From Gordonia effusa NBRC 100432 (GTDB taxonomy: Bacteria; Actinomycetota; Actinomycetes; Mycobacteriales; Mycobacteriaceae): 64,000 bases of DNA. Positions 17,467 to 27,169 of the stretch are shown piece by piece (the stretch's first letter is position 1; each line of letters opens with the position of its first letter). The position numbers and the translations under genes were made by a program. The notes under the pieces were generated by a model. The model worked only from the letters and a program-made list of their open reading frames with translations, had not been told where the DNA came from and ran no database searches. The DNA lies in NCBI RefSeq assembly GCF_000241305.1, contig NZ_BAEH01000075.1:25037-89036 (forward strand), in the 5' to 3' direction.

Positions 17467-18267
17467 GTGACATTCCCACCGGCGAACTACCCACCGACGC
17501 CTCGCCAACGTTCCCCCCTCGTAGACATCGTTATCAGCGCGGTAATCGGGTTCGTGGTGATTGTGCCGGTTGACGTCGTCGGCATTGTGCTCAACAGTTC
17601 CGATCTCAACCTCACCGACCTCACCGACTTGACCATCTCGTGGATCTTCTGGGGATTGTTCTCGATTCCCACGGTGCTCATCACTATCGCGGTACTGGCG
17701 TGGGGCCGCTCGACTGCGCGGCGAGTCGCCGCGGCGGCTACCGCGGTGATCGTGCTCGGCGTGCAGCGGCTGTTAACGATGCCCCCGGTATTCGCGCAAT
17801 TGACTGCGGAGTCGGGGGTTCACGCCAGCATTCGCTGGATGACGATCACCCTGTGGATCGTCGGGATGGTGCTGTCGTGGGGTATCGCTCGGCGGCGTAC
17901 GCCATTCGCATGGGTCGGCCTGGTCCCGACAGTCCTTCTGATCGCGCTCGCCATCTGGATAAGCGACATCGATTGGGCACTCGAACCTTGGCTAATCAAC
18001 ATATTAACCACCGCCGCAATCGATCTCGCCATAGTGATCAGCATCCTTGCCATGCGGGCTTGCGACCGCATCGGAATGTCAATGCGTCAGCCCGCGCGAG
18101 CGATCACACCACAAGGCTATGTGCCACAACAGTTCCCGGGTACCCCACTTCCCAATCAACCGGCCGCAGCACCCCTACCGAGCCCAGGCACCGCTCCGGT
18201 AGCGCAACCATACGGCCATCAGCCGCAGCACCATGAAGACGATCAGCCCGGTCCAGATCCCCGCTAG
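17467..18267 (+). CDS. Proline-rich multi-TM membrane protein, intact tandem paralogue
   Basis: 266 residues from a GTG at 17467. Order: Pro-rich N-terminus (PPANYPPTPRQRSPLVDI), about six hydrophobic helices between residues 17 and 205, then a Pro/Gln/His-rich cytoplasmic tail (PQGYVPQQFPG onward). No known enzymatic family was recognised. Its last 93 bases overlap the end of the convergent MATE gene, so the low-complexity tail is partly antisense to MATE codons; the true stop may still be correct. A frameshifted copy lies immediately upstream. No counterpart is known to me in the M. tuberculosis order. Confidence 0.65.
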   Translation: MTFPPANYPPTPRQRSPLVDIVISAVIGFVVIVPVDVVGIVLNSSDLNLTDLTDLTISWIFWGLFSIPTVLITIAVLAWGRSTARRVAAAATAVIVLGVQRLLTMPPVFAQLTAESGVHASIRWMTITLWIVGMVLSWGIARRRTPFAWVGLVPTVLLIALAIWISDIDWALEPWLINILTTAAIDLAIVISILAMRACDRIGMSMRQPARAITPQGYVPQQFPGTPLPNQPAAAPLPSPGTAPVAQPYGHQPQHHEDDQPGPDPR

Positions 18268-19449
18268 GCCCCAGTCGAAAATCAGGGACAGCCAGATCAG
18301 CGGGAGGAATCCGCCGAGCGCGGAAGCCAATGTCGCGGTACGCAAGAACGCCGCGTCGCCCGCGCCCAACAGCACGCCGTCGAGCGCGAACACCACTCCC
18401 GCTATCGGCAACATCGCGATCAAGAACCACCACGGCGTCGCGATGGCATCGAGCACGGCCTGGTCGGAATTGAATACGCGTGGCAGTACCGACGCACCAG
18501 CCGCGAGTAACGCGGCGACCACAATCGACACGGCCACCGACGCTGAAGTCACGCGTCGCGCAACGACTTTCGCTTTGCCGACTGCCATCGCGCCCAGCGC
18601 GGCACCGACGAGACTCTGCGCGGCAATGGCCAGCGAATCGAGCAGCAGCGTAAGAAACTCCCACACCTGTAGTACAACCTGGTGCGCCGCAACGGCTTCC
18701 ACCGAGAAACGAGCGGCGACAGCGGCAGCCGAGACGAAGCAGATCTGAAATGAAAGACTGCGCGCGATCAAGTCTCGCGCCATGATGAGTTGTGCGCGGA
18801 TCACCGTCAGATCGGGACGCCACGACACCGTCGACCCGACCACACGACGCAACAGCGCAGCCGCGAACAACAGGCCGGTGAGTCCCTGTCCGACCAGATT
18901 CGCCCATGCGCTGCCGGGTAATCCGAGCCGTGGCAGTCCGCCGACTCCGTGAACGAGGCCGACGCAGAGTAACGCTGAAACCCCGAGCCCTACAATCACA
19001 TTCACCACCGGGGCGCGCGTCTCCTGAATACCGCGCATCCAGCCGTTGCCTGCCATCGCGACGAGGATCAACGGGACGCCGAAGATCGCGATACGCAACC
19101 AACCGGCAGCATCGGCGGCGACGGTGTCGTCGGGAACCAGTGCACGCATAACCCACGGCGCCGCGGCGAATCCCACGCCGACGATAAGTACCCCGACGGC
19201 CAGAGCGATCCACGTCGCCTGCACGCCTTCGGCGATCGCACCGTCGCGGTCACCGGAGCCGAAGCGCCGCGCCGAGCGCGCCGTGGTGCCATAGGCGAGA
19301 AAGGTCAACTGAGTGCTGAGGATCGACAGGACCAGGGTTCCAACGCCGAGCGCCGCTAACTCATGCGCGCCCAGGCGCCCGACAACAGCAAGATCCAGGA
19401 GTAGATAGAGCGGCGGTGCGATGAGTACCGCCAACGCCGACGTCGCCAA
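18175..19449 (-). CDS. dinF: MATE family efflux transporter (DinF-like)
   Basis: At least 424 residues with twelve hydrophobic segments in two halves, beginning PPLYLLLDLAVVGRLGAHELAALG, typical of MATE proteins that export organic cations by proton or sodium antiport. Same place as M. tuberculosis Rv2836c (dinF), after nrnA. The TTG at 19449 is the only standard start, but family members extend about 20 residues further, and the codons upstream (SGGRRIAVLA) fit the missing N-terminus; a CTG at 19518 overlapping the nrnA TGA would give 447 residues. Last gene of the infB-region operon. Confidence 0.88.
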   Translation of the reverse strand: MATSALAVLIAPPLYLLLDLAVVGRLGAHELAALGVGTLVLSILSTQLTFLAYGTTARSARRFGSGDRDGAIAEGVQATWIALAVGVLIVGVGFAAAPWVMRALVPDDTVAADAAGWLRIAIFGVPLILVAMAGNGWMRGIQETRAPVVNVIVGLGVSALLCVGLVHGVGGLPRLGLPGSAWANLVGQGLTGLLFAAALLRRVVGSTVSWRPDLTVIRAQLIMARDLIARSLSFQICFVSAAAVAARFSVEAVAAHQVVLQVWEFLTLLLDSLAIAAQSLVGAALGAMAVGKAKVVARRVTSASVAVSIVVAALLAAGASVLPRVFNSDQAVLDAIATPWWFLIAMLPIAGVVFALDGVLLGAGDAAFLRTATLASALGGFLPLIWLSLIFDWGLAGIWTGLIVFMVLRLMAVWLRYRSGAWAR

Positions 19450-19514
19450 TACGGCAATGCGACGCCCGCCCGAGTCGAGCGCGGAGGTGGCCGCATCGTC
19501 GCCAGGTACTTCAG

Positions 19515-20483
19515 TCAGAGCGCGTCAACCAAGCGTGCGACAACATCATCCGCGAAGCCGGTATCGCTATACCCAGCGGCGCGATGATGGCCACCGCCGC
19601 CATGCGATTGCGCAATGGGAACCAGGTCGACCGACGACTTGGACCGGAGCGACACCGTCCACTCTCCCGGCTTGCCTTCTTTGAAGACCGCCGCCACCTC
19701 GGCTTCGGAGACCGTCCGCACGACGTCGATCACGCTCTCCGACTCGGCCCAGTCCAGACCTTCGGAGGCAGCGTGGTCAATCACGGCGTACACCAGACCA
19801 CGCCCCTGCAAAGCGTCTTCGCGGAGCGTCGCCGTCGCAAGGACTTTCTCGACCATTTGCAGCCACGCGAACGGGTGGCTATCGAGCAGCGTCCTGCTCC
19901 ATCGAGCACCGTCTACCCCGGCCTCCAGCAGACGGGCGGCAATGGTCAGCGAGGCCGGACGCGCCCACTTGAACGAACCGGTATCGGTGATGAGGCCCGC
20001 GTACAGGCACGTCGCAATATCGGCGTCGACGTCGACGCCCAGTCGATCGACAACGTTGAGCACCAGCACCGCCGTGCAGTCAGCACCGGGATCGACATAG
20101 TCGATCGACCCGAAGCCGGTGTTGGACACGTGGTGATCGATCACGATACTGCGCGTCGCCTCACTGAAATACGATGCGAGACAAGCTAATCGACCGAGAG
20201 TTGCGGCGTCGACAGCGACGACGGTGTCATATCCGACCACATCGTCGGAGGCGACCAACAACTCGACACCGGGCAACTCACTGAGCCCGTCGGGCAACGG
20301 CGTGTCGCCGGGGAACGACACCTCGACGTCGAGGCCTAGGCGGCGCAGCGCCAGCCCCAAGCCCAAACCACTGCCGATGGTGTCCGCATCGGGTCGGACG
20401 TGACACAGAATCGTCACCGCGTCGGCATCACGCAGAGCATCGGCAATGACATTTGGCGTGTCAGTAGCGAGCATTCCGGTCAC
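19515..20483 (-). CDS. nrnA: DHH/DHHA1 phosphoesterase, nanoRNase/pAp phosphatase
   Basis: 322 residues. DHH domain signatures are [16 protein letters not shown] near residue 28, [11 protein letters not shown] and [12 protein letters not shown]; the DHHA1 domain ends with [12 protein letters not shown]. The family removes nucleotides from 2-5-mer RNA and dephosphorylates pAp, and in mycobacteria can also act on cyclic-di-AMP products. The GTG at 20483 overlaps the rbfA stop (GTGA), so it is translationally coupled. Gene order as in M. tuberculosis Rv2837c. Confidence 0.94.
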   Translation of the reverse strand: MTGMLATDTPNVIADALRDADAVTILCHVRPDADTIGSGLGLGLALRRLGLDVEVSFPGDTPLPDGLSELPGVELLVASDDVVGYDTVVAVDAATLGRLACLASYFSEATRSIVIDHHVSNTGFGSIDYVDPGADCTAVLVLNVVDRLGVDVDADIATCLYAGLITDTGSFKWARPASLTIAARLLEAGVDGARWSRTLLDSHPFAWLQMVEKVLATATLREDALQGRGLVYAVIDHAASEGLDWAESESVIDVVRTVSEAEVAAVFKEGKPGEWTVSLRSKSSVDLVPIAQSHGGGGHHRAAGYSDTGFADDVVARLVDAL

Positions 20484-20941
20484 TGCGCTCCGTCGGAGTC
20501 GTCGGTGGTGTCCTCGGCCGATTTGTATGGATCCGCATCGCCCGCGGGCTTGGCGCCCTCGGCCTGCCGAGCGACCAACTCGTCATTCGCGTGGGCACGT
20601 GCCAGCAGTTCGTCCATTTGCCGGGCGGCATCGGGGACGGTGTCGAGAATGAACGTCAACGTCGGGGTGAATCGAACGCCGGTACCCGCCCCAACCTTCG
20701 AGCGAAGCACACCGGTTGCCTTGGCCAATGCGGCCGCCGCGCCGGCATAGTCGGGTTCGTCATCGATCGACTCCCCCATCACCGTGTAGAAAACAGTCGC
20801 GTCATGCAGATCCCCGGACACCTTCGAGTCGGTCACGGTGACATGCGCCAACCGCGGATCTTTGATCTCCGAACCGATCGCGGAAGCCACGATCGATGAA
20901 ATGCGCTTGGCCAGTCGCTGCGCGCGCGCCGGATCTGCCAC
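20480..20941 (-). CDS. rbfA: Ribosome-binding factor A
   Basis: 153 residues with the KH-like fold of RbfA ([35 protein letters not shown] region, then [25 protein letters not shown]). It helps 30S maturation at the 16S 5' helix. The GTG at 20941 has AAAGGAA nine bases upstream. An acidic C-terminal tail (about 25 residues) is typical of actinobacterial members. A strong intrinsic terminator lies between infB and this gene, so rbfA may depend on readthrough or on its own promoter. Confidence 0.94.
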   Translation of the reverse strand: MADPARAQRLAKRISSIVASAIGSEIKDPRLAHVTVTDSKVSGDLHDATVFYTVMGESIDDEPDYAGAAAALAKATGVLRSKVGAGTGVRFTPTLTFILDTVPDAARQMDELLARAHANDELVARQAEGAKPAGDADPYKSAEDTTDDSDGAQ

Positions 20942-20988
20942 GTCGAATTCCTTTCCCCTGCCACTACCTACAACTAGGTGGGCTGCAC

Positions 20989-21052
20989 CTAACGAAAAAC
21001 TACTCCTCCTGCTGCGCGGCGGGAGTGAACTCTCATCACGCAGCAGGAGGAG
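20989..21052 (-). terminator. Intrinsic terminator/attenuator between infB and rbfA
   Basis: CTCCTCCTGCTGCG (21003-21016) and CGCAGCAGGAGGAG (21039-21052) form a perfect 14-bp stem with a 22-base loop; on the minus strand TAGTTTTTCGTT follows. It lies 15 bases after the infB stop and about 50 bases before the rbfA start, inside what is usually one operon. Confidence 0.8.
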
Positions 21053-21066
21053 CTAGGACTCAGGAG

Positions 21067-23910
21067 CTAATCCCGTGCCTTTTCTTGCAGTTCGTACGAC
21101 TCGATGATGTCGCCGACCTTGATATCGCTATACGTCAGCGTCAAACCGCATTCGAAGCCTTCGCGGACCTCGGTCACGTCATCCTTCTCACGCCGCAGCG
21201 ACGAGATGGTGAGGTTCTCGTTGACCACGACGTTGTCGCGGAGCAAGCGCGCCTTGGCGTTGCGCTTGACGACACCCGAGCTGATCATGCAGCCCGCGAT
21301 ATTGCCGACCTTGGACGACTTGAAGATCGCGCGGATCTCGGCGCGGCCCAACTCGACCTCTTCGTATACCGGCTTGAGCATGCCCTTGAGCGCGCTCTCG
21401 ATCTCGTCGATCGCCTGGTAGATGATCGAGTAGTACCGGATGTCGACGCCCTCGCGGTTGGCGAGCTCGGTGGCTTTGCCCTCCGCGCGGACGTTGAAGC
21501 CGATGATGATCGCATCCGATGCCGCTGCCAAGTTGACGTTGGTCTCGGTGACGCCACCGACACCGCGGTCGATGACGCGCAACTGCACCTCGTCGTCGAT
21601 CTCGATGCCGAGCAATGCCTCTTCGAGGGCCTCGACGGTACCCGAGTTGTCGCCCTTGAGGATCAGGTTCAGCTGGCTGGTTTCCTTCAGCGCCGAATCC
21701 AGATCTTCCAGACTGATCCGCTTGCGACTACGCGCGGCCAGTGCGTTGCGCTTACGCGCGTTGCGTCGGTCGGCGATCTGTCGTGCGATGCGGTCTTCCT
21801 CGACGACGAGCAGGTTGTCACCCGCACCCGGCACCGACGTGAAGCCGATGACCTGGACCGGCCGCGACGGCAGTGCCGCCTCGACGTCGTCGCCGTGTTC
21901 GTCGACCATGCGACGCACACGACCGTAAGCGTCGCCAGCGACAACCGAGTCGCCGACTTTGAGCGTTCCGCGCTGCACGAGCACGGTTGCCACCGGGCCA
22001 CGGCCACGGTCGAGGTGCGCCTCAATGGCAACACCCTGAGCGTCCATGTCGGGGTTGGCCCGCAGGTCGAGCGAGGCATCGGCGGTTAGTACGACAGCTT
22101 CGAGAAGAGCCTCGATGTTGTCGCCCTGCTTGGCCGAAATGTCGACGAACATTGTCTCGCCGCCGTATTCCTCGGGAATGAGGCCGTACTCGGTGAGCTG
22201 GCCACGGATCTTCGTCGGATCCGCGCCTTCCTTATCAATCTTGTTGACTGCCACCACGATTGGTACATCAGCCGCCTGGGCGTGGTTGACCGCTTCAACC
22301 GTCTGCGGCATTACGCCGTCGTCGGCCGCGACCACGAGGATCGCGATGTCGGTCGCCTTGGCACCACGAGCACGCATGGCGGTGAACGCCTCGTGACCCG
22401 GGGTATCGATGAAGGTGATCAAGCGATCTTCACCATTGAGGTGAGTATTCACCTGGTACGCACCGATGTGCTGGGTGATGCCACCGGCCTCGCCCTCACG
22501 CACGTTTTCCTTACGGATCGTGTCAAGGAGTCGAGTCTTACCGTGGTCGACGTGACCCATGACGGTGACCACCGGCGGACGCTGCTCGAGGTCTTCCTCG
22601 CCGCCTTCGTCTTCGCCGTAGGTCAGATCGAAGCTGTCGAGCAGCTCGCGGTCCTCATCTTCGGGACTGACCACCTGAACGGTGTAGTTCATTTCCGAAC
22701 CGAGCAGCTCCAGCGTCTCGTCATTCACCGACTCGGTGGCCGTGACCATCTCGCCGAGGTTGAACAGAGCCTGGACCAGCGACGCCGGGTTGGCACCGAT
22801 CTTGTCGGCGAAATCCGACAGTGACGCACCGCGGGCAAGGCGAATCGTTTCGCCCTGGCCGTGCGGCAACCGCACACCGCCGACCGCTGGGGCCTGCATG
22901 TTCTCGTATTCAGCGCGTTTTGCCCGCTTGGACTTGCGTCCCCTGCGTGGCGCTCCGCCCGGACGACCGAACGCACCCGCGGCACCACCGCGACCACGGT
23001 TACCACCGCCGCCACCGGGACGACCGCGGAATCCACCTGCTGCAGGAGGTCCGCCGGCGTTACCGCCCCCGCCTGGGCCGCCACGGTAGCCACCGCCACC
23101 GCCGCCGCGATTACCGCCACCGGGGCCGCCACGACCGCCGGGACGACCCGCTTCGGGTCGAGCCGAACGGCTTGGCATCGCACCTGGGCTGGGACGAGGA
23201 GGCATACTGCCCGGGTTAGGCCGGGGACCACCCTGACCAGGACCGGGACGTGCGCCGCCGGGGCCAGGACGTCCACTCGCCGCGGGTCGGCCCGCTGCAC
23301 CTGGACGACCGCCACCTGGACGCGGTCCACCCTGACCTGGGCCGGGGCGAGGACCGCCCTGACTCGGGCCAGGACGCGAGGCCGGCGGCCGGGGAGCCGG
23401 CGCGGGGGCCGACGAATAGGGATTGTTGCCGACGCGGGGTGCGCGCGGTCCGGGCTTGGGACCTGGGCGGGCACTGGGTCCCGGCGCTGGGGTGCTCGGC
23501 TTTGCCGACGCCGCGGGCTTAGCGGCCTCGGGCTCTGGAGTCGGCGTAGGGCTCGGGGCGGGCGCCGACGGCGTCGGAGCCGCGGGAGCCTCGGCGGCTG
23601 CTGGCTTAGGCGCTCCGGGCTTGGGGCCACCTGGCTTACGGGCACCGGGCTTGGGTCCCGGCGTCGTTGTCGAAGCGTCCGCGGATGCGGCCGCCTTGGG
23701 AGTTGCCTTCTTGGGGGCAGCCTTCGGGGCTGCTTCTGCTGCTCCATCGGAGCTGGGGAATGATTCCCGCAGTCGACGCGCCACCGGGGCTTCAACTGTC
23801 GACGATGCGGATTTTACGAACTCGCCTTGCTCTTTCAGACGTTCGAGCACAATCTTGCTCGTCACGCCCAGCTCTTTGGCCAGTTCGTGCACGCGGGCCT
23901 TGCCTGCCAC
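21067..23910 (-). CDS. infB: Translation initiation factor IF-2
   Basis: 947 residues from the GTG at 23910, which has GGAG seven bases upstream. The N-terminal IF2N motif ([20 protein letters not shown]) is followed by a long Ala/Pro/Gly linker (about residues 60-330) with many GP and RPG repeats, then a second IF2N. The GTPase domain has G1 GHVDHGKT, G3 DTPGHEAF and G4 NKID, followed by domains II-IV. IF-2 brings fMet-tRNA to the 30S subunit. The extended low-complexity linker is usual for Mycobacteriales. Operon with nusA and ylxR. Confidence 0.96.
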   Translation of the reverse strand: MAGKARVHELAKELGVTSKIVLERLKEQGEFVKSASSTVEAPVARRLRESFPSSDGAAEAAPKAAPKKATPKAAASADASTTTPGPKPGARKPGGPKPGAPKPAAAEAPAAPTPSAPAPSPTPTPEPEAAKPAASAKPSTPAPGPSARPGPKPGPRAPRVGNNPYSSAPAPAPRPPASRPGPSQGGPRPGPGQGGPRPGGGRPGAAGRPAASGRPGPGGARPGPGQGGPRPNPGSMPPRPSPGAMPSRSARPEAGRPGGRGGPGGGNRGGGGGGYRGGPGGGGNAGGPPAAGGFRGRPGGGGGNRGRGGAAGAFGRPGGAPRRGRKSKRAKRAEYENMQAPAVGGVRLPHGQGETIRLARGASLSDFADKIGANPASLVQALFNLGEMVTATESVNDETLELLGSEMNYTVQVVSPEDEDRELLDSFDLTYGEDEGGEEDLEQRPPVVTVMGHVDHGKTRLLDTIRKENVREGEAGGITQHIGAYQVNTHLNGEDRLITFIDTPGHEAFTAMRARGAKATDIAILVVAADDGVMPQTVEAVNHAQAADVPIVVAVNKIDKEGADPTKIRGQLTEYGLIPEEYGGETMFVDISAKQGDNIEALLEAVVLTADASLDLRANPDMDAQGVAIEAHLDRGRGPVATVLVQRGTLKVGDSVVAGDAYGRVRRMVDEHGDDVEAALPSRPVQVIGFTSVPGAGDNLLVVEEDRIARQIADRRNARKRNALAARSRKRISLEDLDSALKETSQLNLILKGDNSGTVEALEEALLGIEIDDEVQLRVIDRGVGGVTETNVNLAAASDAIIIGFNVRAEGKATELANREGVDIRYYSIIYQAIDEIESALKGMLKPVYEEVELGRAEIRAIFKSSKVGNIAGCMISSGVVKRNAKARLLRDNVVVNENLTISSLRREKDDVTEVREGFECGLTLTYSDIKVGDIIESYELQEKARD

Positions 23911-23987
23911 TGCTCTCCTCACTTGGAGGTCGAGCGGGACCCGCTGCGACCTCGGTTTACGTTAGAAACGTGCTCATCGTGGGAACT

Positions 23988-24341
23988 TCACGGTGTGCTC
24001 ATGTCTTCTGCTACCTGTTCCGGCCCACTTCCGTGAGCCTCGTTCTGCGTCGATCTCAGTACAGCTGCGCTGAGATCGTCCGGGTCAACGGTGACCCCGT
24101 TGACTCGCAATGCCGCTGGCACCGCCTTACGCCGCACCGCCGCCGACACACAGTCGGTCCGCGCGTGCAGCCAGGCTCCGCGTCCCGGCATGGACTTGCG
24201 GTGATCAATCACGATCACCAGCCCGGCGTCACTCTCACGAGCCACGATCCGGACAAGGTCTGCGGCCGCTCCACGTGCCACCGAGCGCTGTCTACATCCA
24301 AGGCACATCCGGATCACCGGACGTGTCGCCACATCGACCAT
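23988..24341 (-). CDS. ylxR: YlxR family RNA-binding protein (DUF448)
   Basis: 117 residues from the ATG at 24341; a TTG at 24365 is an alternative. The hallmark RMCLGCRQR near the N-terminus and a Lys/Arg-rich nucleic-acid-binding surface (DHRKSMPGRGAWLH) define YlxR. It sits between nusA and infB as in most bacteria. YlxR proteins act as RNA- or nucleoid-associated modulators, and in some species modulate RNase P. No strong Shine-Dalgarno sequence is seen, so the start is uncertain. Confidence 0.85.
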   Translation of the reverse strand: MVDVATRPVIRMCLGCRQRSVARGAAADLVRIVARESDAGLVIVIDHRKSMPGRGAWLHARTDCVSAAVRRKAVPAALRVNGVTVDPDDLSAAVLRSTQNEAHGSGPEQVAEDMSTP

Positions 24342-24386
24342 TGAACAGTCTACCGTCGTAGGCAAATCGGAATCGAGCCGGCCGCG

Positions 24387-25412
24387 TCAGGCGGGCGCGC
24401 CGGTCTCGTCCGACGCTGTCGGCTCCGGGTCGGCATCGGATCGGATGTCGATTCGCCAACCGGTTAGCCGGGCCGCCAATCGGGCGTTTTGCCCCTCTTT
24501 GCCGATTGCCAGCGAGAGCTGATAGTCGGGCACCACAACTCGAGCGGCCTTGCTCTCCTCATCGATTACCGTCACCGACAGCACCTTCGCCGGCGACAAC
24601 GCGTTGGCGACGAAGACCGCGGGGTCGGCGTCGAAGTCGATGATGTCGATCTTTTCGCCCGCCAGTTCGCTCATCACGTTGCGCACGCGCTGGCCCATCG
24701 GTCCGATGCACGCGCCTTTCGCGTTGAGCCCGGGCACGGCGGTATGCACGGCGATCTTCGAGCGGTGGCCCGCCTCGCGCGCAACGGCGACGATCTCGAC
24801 CTGACCGTTCTCGATTTCTGGGACTTCAAGCGAAAACAACTTGCGCACGAGATTCGGGTGGGTGCGCGACAGGGTGATCTGCGGTCCGCGTTGGCCGCGA
24901 GTCACGCCGACGACGTAGCACTTCAGCCGATCGCCATGCTCGTACTTCTCTCCCGGCACCTGCTCGGCCTGCGGAATCACACCTTCGGTTCCGTGCGCGT
25001 CGCTGCCGATCTGCACAATGATCATGTTGCGGGCGTTCGCCCGTACATCGCGCTGCACGACGCCGCCGACGATCTCGCCCTCGTGGGTCGCGAAATCGCC
25101 GAAATTCTTTTCGTTCTCGGCATCTTGAATACGCTGCAGGATCACCTGGCGGGCCGTCGTCGCCGCGATTCGACCGAAGTCTGCCGGGGTGTCATCCCAT
25201 TCGTGGACGATCTCGCCGGTTTCGTCGACCTCTTGCGCCATCACACGCACCACGCCAGACTTCCGGTCGACATCGACCCGCGCGTGCTGCGCGTATCCGT
25301 CGGTATGTCGGTAGGCGGTCAGCAGCGCCGATTCGATCGCGGTGATGACCGTGTCGATCGAGACACCCTTCTCGACCTCGATCATCCGCAGTGCATTGAT
25401 GTCGATATTCAT
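24387..25412 (-). CDS. nusA: Transcription termination/antitermination factor NusA
   Basis: 341 residues: N-terminal RNA polymerase-binding domain (first about 110), S1 domain ([26 protein letters not shown] region), and two KH domains ([48 protein letters not shown]). It lacks the extra acidic repeats of proteobacterial NusA, as usual in actinobacteria. The ATG is preceded by AGGAG. It controls pausing and termination, and helps rRNA antitermination. Operon rimP-nusA-ylxR-infB. Confidence 0.96.
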   Translation of the reverse strand: MNIDINALRMIEVEKGVSIDTVITAIESALLTAYRHTDGYAQHARVDVDRKSGVVRVMAQEVDETGEIVHEWDDTPADFGRIAATTARQVILQRIQDAENEKNFGDFATHEGEIVGGVVQRDVRANARNMIIVQIGSDAHGTEGVIPQAEQVPGEKYEHGDRLKCYVVGVTRGQRGPQITLSRTHPNLVRKLFSLEVPEIENGQVEIVAVAREAGHRSKIAVHTAVPGLNAKGACIGPMGQRVRNVMSELAGEKIDIIDFDADPAVFVANALSPAKVLSVTVIDEESKAARVVVPDYQLSLAIGKEGQNARLAARLTGWRIDIRSDADPEPTASDETGAPA

Positions 25413-25481
25413 GTTGGCCTGTGCTCCTATTTACTTGTGGGTCGCTAGTCGATGCTGTGGTCAAAAGTTGGTGCGGATATG

Positions 25482-26030
25482 TCAGTTCTTGCGCGTCAGG
25501 CGTGCGATTGCCGCGTCGTCCAGGCCACACAATTCCAGTTCGGTGGCGTTCGGGGCACTGAAATCGACCTGTACGACCGCCTTGGTTACCGACTTGAGAT
25601 CAATCGTCGTCGTGGTGAACCGCCCGCGCTCGTTGCGGATCAAATCAACAACGCCATCGGCTGACCTGCCGATACGGCCCGAGATGCGCTCGGTTTTACC
25701 GCCCTCGGACACATCCACGTCGACCTTTCGTCCCTGCGCTCGTCGCCAATGTCGCGGTTCGGTCAGAGGTCGGTTGATGCCGGGGGTCGTGAGTTCCAGG
25801 GTGTAATCGGCGTCGGGTACCGCTGAATCGATCATTTCGACGAGGTCGCGCGTCAGTTTTGCCAGCGCGTCGAGTTCGGCTCCGCCGTCCCGGTCGACGA
25901 CGATGGTTATGGCGATGCCACCGTCGGGTGACGGCTTCGTAGCGAGGTCTTCGACGTCATATCCGTCGGCAGCGATCCGCGGGGCGACGAGTTCGTGTAT
26001 CTGCTGCGGCGGCATCGGTGCTGTGCTCAC
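25482..26030 (-). CDS. rimP: Ribosome maturation factor RimP
   Basis: 182 residues with the two RimP domains: an N-terminal part with VEDLATKPSPDGGIAITIVVDRDGG and LELTTPGINRPLTEPRHW, and a C-terminal Sm-like barrel (VDVDVSEGGKTERISGRIGR). It assists 30S assembly. The start is GTG at 26030. First gene of the nusA-infB operon; its promoter should lie in 26031-26168, shared with the divergent lipoprotein gene. Confidence 0.94.
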   Translation of the reverse strand: MSTAPMPPQQIHELVAPRIAADGYDVEDLATKPSPDGGIAITIVVDRDGGAELDALAKLTRDLVEMIDSAVPDADYTLELTTPGINRPLTEPRHWRRAQGRKVDVDVSEGGKTERISGRIGRSADGVVDLIRNERGRFTTTTIDLKSVTKAVVQVDFSAPNATELELCGLDDAAIARLTRKN

Positions 26031-26168
26031 GCCGGGGGCTCCTCGTCTTCAGTTGTGCGGTGCGTCGGCGATCTAGTCTAGTCCACTTCGGCCCGTCCGC
26101 TTACTTAGGCTCGCTCGTTGCCCGACGGTCCGGCAATCATCGGCGCGCCAATGGCATCATGGTCGATT

Positions 26169-26660
26169 GTGACCCGCGAGCTGAACCGACGAACCGTCCT
26201 GGCCGGTAGCCTACTGGGCCTTAGCGGGCTCGCCGTGGCACCCGCGTTGAGCGCATGTGATCGCGGCCCAACCGCCGATCAACTGTTGGCACAACAGTTG
26301 ACGCCGGTGGCGACCGCCGCCACGGCCGATGCCGACGCGGCACGCACATTGGTGGCGACCAACCCGAATTATGCTGCGGCACTTGGTGTCGTGCGTGCCG
26401 AGCGGGAAGCTCACGCCACGGCACTGCGCGAAGAACTCACTCGACTGGATCCCGAAGCGGCGCAATCACTTCCGGCTACCCCGCCGACGTCGGGCACGCC
26501 GTCGACGTCGGCGATCACCCTGGACTCCTTTCGTACCCAGTTGGATCGCTCCGCGCGTCAGGCCGCCGACGTCGGGGTATCGATGGACGGCTACCGCGCC
26601 GGACTGCTCGCGTCGGTGAGCGCGTCGACGACAACTCTGCGAAAGGTTCAATTGGCATGA
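26169..26660 (+). CDS. Lipoprotein with twin-arginine-like signal (Rv2843-like)
   Basis: 163 residues from a GTG at 26169; an ATG at 26151 is possible. The N-terminus NRRTVLAGSLLGLSGLAVAP followed by ALSAC is a Tat-like signal ending in a lipobox with Cys near residue 30. The mature part is Ala/Thr-rich and helical with no known catalytic motif. It overlaps the ferritin-like gene by 4 bases (ATGA), so the two act together. M. tuberculosis has an Ala-rich protein plus a ferritin-like protein (Rv2843-Rv2844) at this place. Role unknown. Confidence 0.75.
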   Translation: MTRELNRRTVLAGSLLGLSGLAVAPALSACDRGPTADQLLAQQLTPVATAATADADAARTLVATNPNYAAALGVVRAEREAHATALREELTRLDPEAAQSLPATPPTSGTPSTSAITLDSFRTQLDRSARQAADVGVSMDGYRAGLLASVSASTTTLRKVQLA

Positions 26661-27088
26661 GCGACACCACAGATGCGCTCGGCGCTGCCGTCGATGCGGA
26701 ACACGCGGCCGTATACACCTACGGAGTGCTGACCGCGTTCACGACGGGTGAGCGTCGGGCGGCGGTTGCCACCTATATCGCCGAACACCGCGCTCGGCGC
26801 GATGAACTCAACGATGCCCTTGTGTCGGCCGGTGGACAGGCCCGCGCGACAGCACCCGGATATGTTCTGTCCGTTGAAGTAACGAATTCCGCGACCGCGG
26901 CGAAGGCCGCCCTCGCATCGGAAGATGACGCGGCACAGGCATATCGGTCACTCGCCGAGCGCGCCGATACTCAGCCGATCCGGCGGTTGGCCGTGAGCGG
27001 GCTAACCGATTGCGCACTGCGTGCCGCGTACTGGCGCGCGGCGTCGGGGATTAAGCCCGCGACGGTCGCATTGCCCGGAGCGAAGTAA
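26657..27088 (+). CDS. DUF4439 ferritin-like domain protein
   Basis: 143-residue four-helix protein. Ferritin-like positions are visible in the helices: DAEHAAVYTYGVLT, AEHRARRDELN, SEDDAAQAYRSLAER and LTDCALRAAYWR, though a complete diiron set cannot be confirmed by eye. Translation is coupled to the preceding lipoprotein gene by ATGA. Palindromic element copy C begins 3 bases after its stop. Iron or redox function is only suggested by the fold. Confidence 0.8.
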   Translation: MSDTTDALGAAVDAEHAAVYTYGVLTAFTTGERRAAVATYIAEHRARRDELNDALVSAGGQARATAPGYVLSVEVTNSATAAKAALASEDDAAQAYRSLAERADTQPIRRLAVSGLTDCALRAAYWRAASGIKPATVALPGAK

Positions 27089-27090
27089 CT

Positions 27091-27160
27091 CTGAAAATGT
27101 CCCCCGTCACGAGAGCAAGCGGCGATATAGCGCCCGCACCCGTCACGGGGACATTTCCAG
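27091..27160. repeat. Palindromic element copy C (intergenic)
   Basis: CTGAAAATGTCCCC (27091-27104) pairs with GGGGACATTTCCAG (27147-27160) at 13 of 14 positions. The core GGCGATATAGCGC (27121-27133) is shared with copy B read in reverse. The element fills nearly the whole convergent gap between the ferritin-like gene and proS. Confidence 0.85.
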
Positions 27161-27169
27161 CAGCAGAAC

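Noticed and set aside
20896..22089. Plus-strand open frame opposite rbfA/infB
   Set aside because: Antisense shadow of infB; no ribosome-binding site or family signature.
22950..23700. Gly/Pro/Ala-rich repetitive DNA in infB, considered as a separate repeat or PE/PPE-like gene
   Set aside because: It stays in the IF-2 frame between the two IF2N motifs and such linkers are normal for actinobacterial IF-2.
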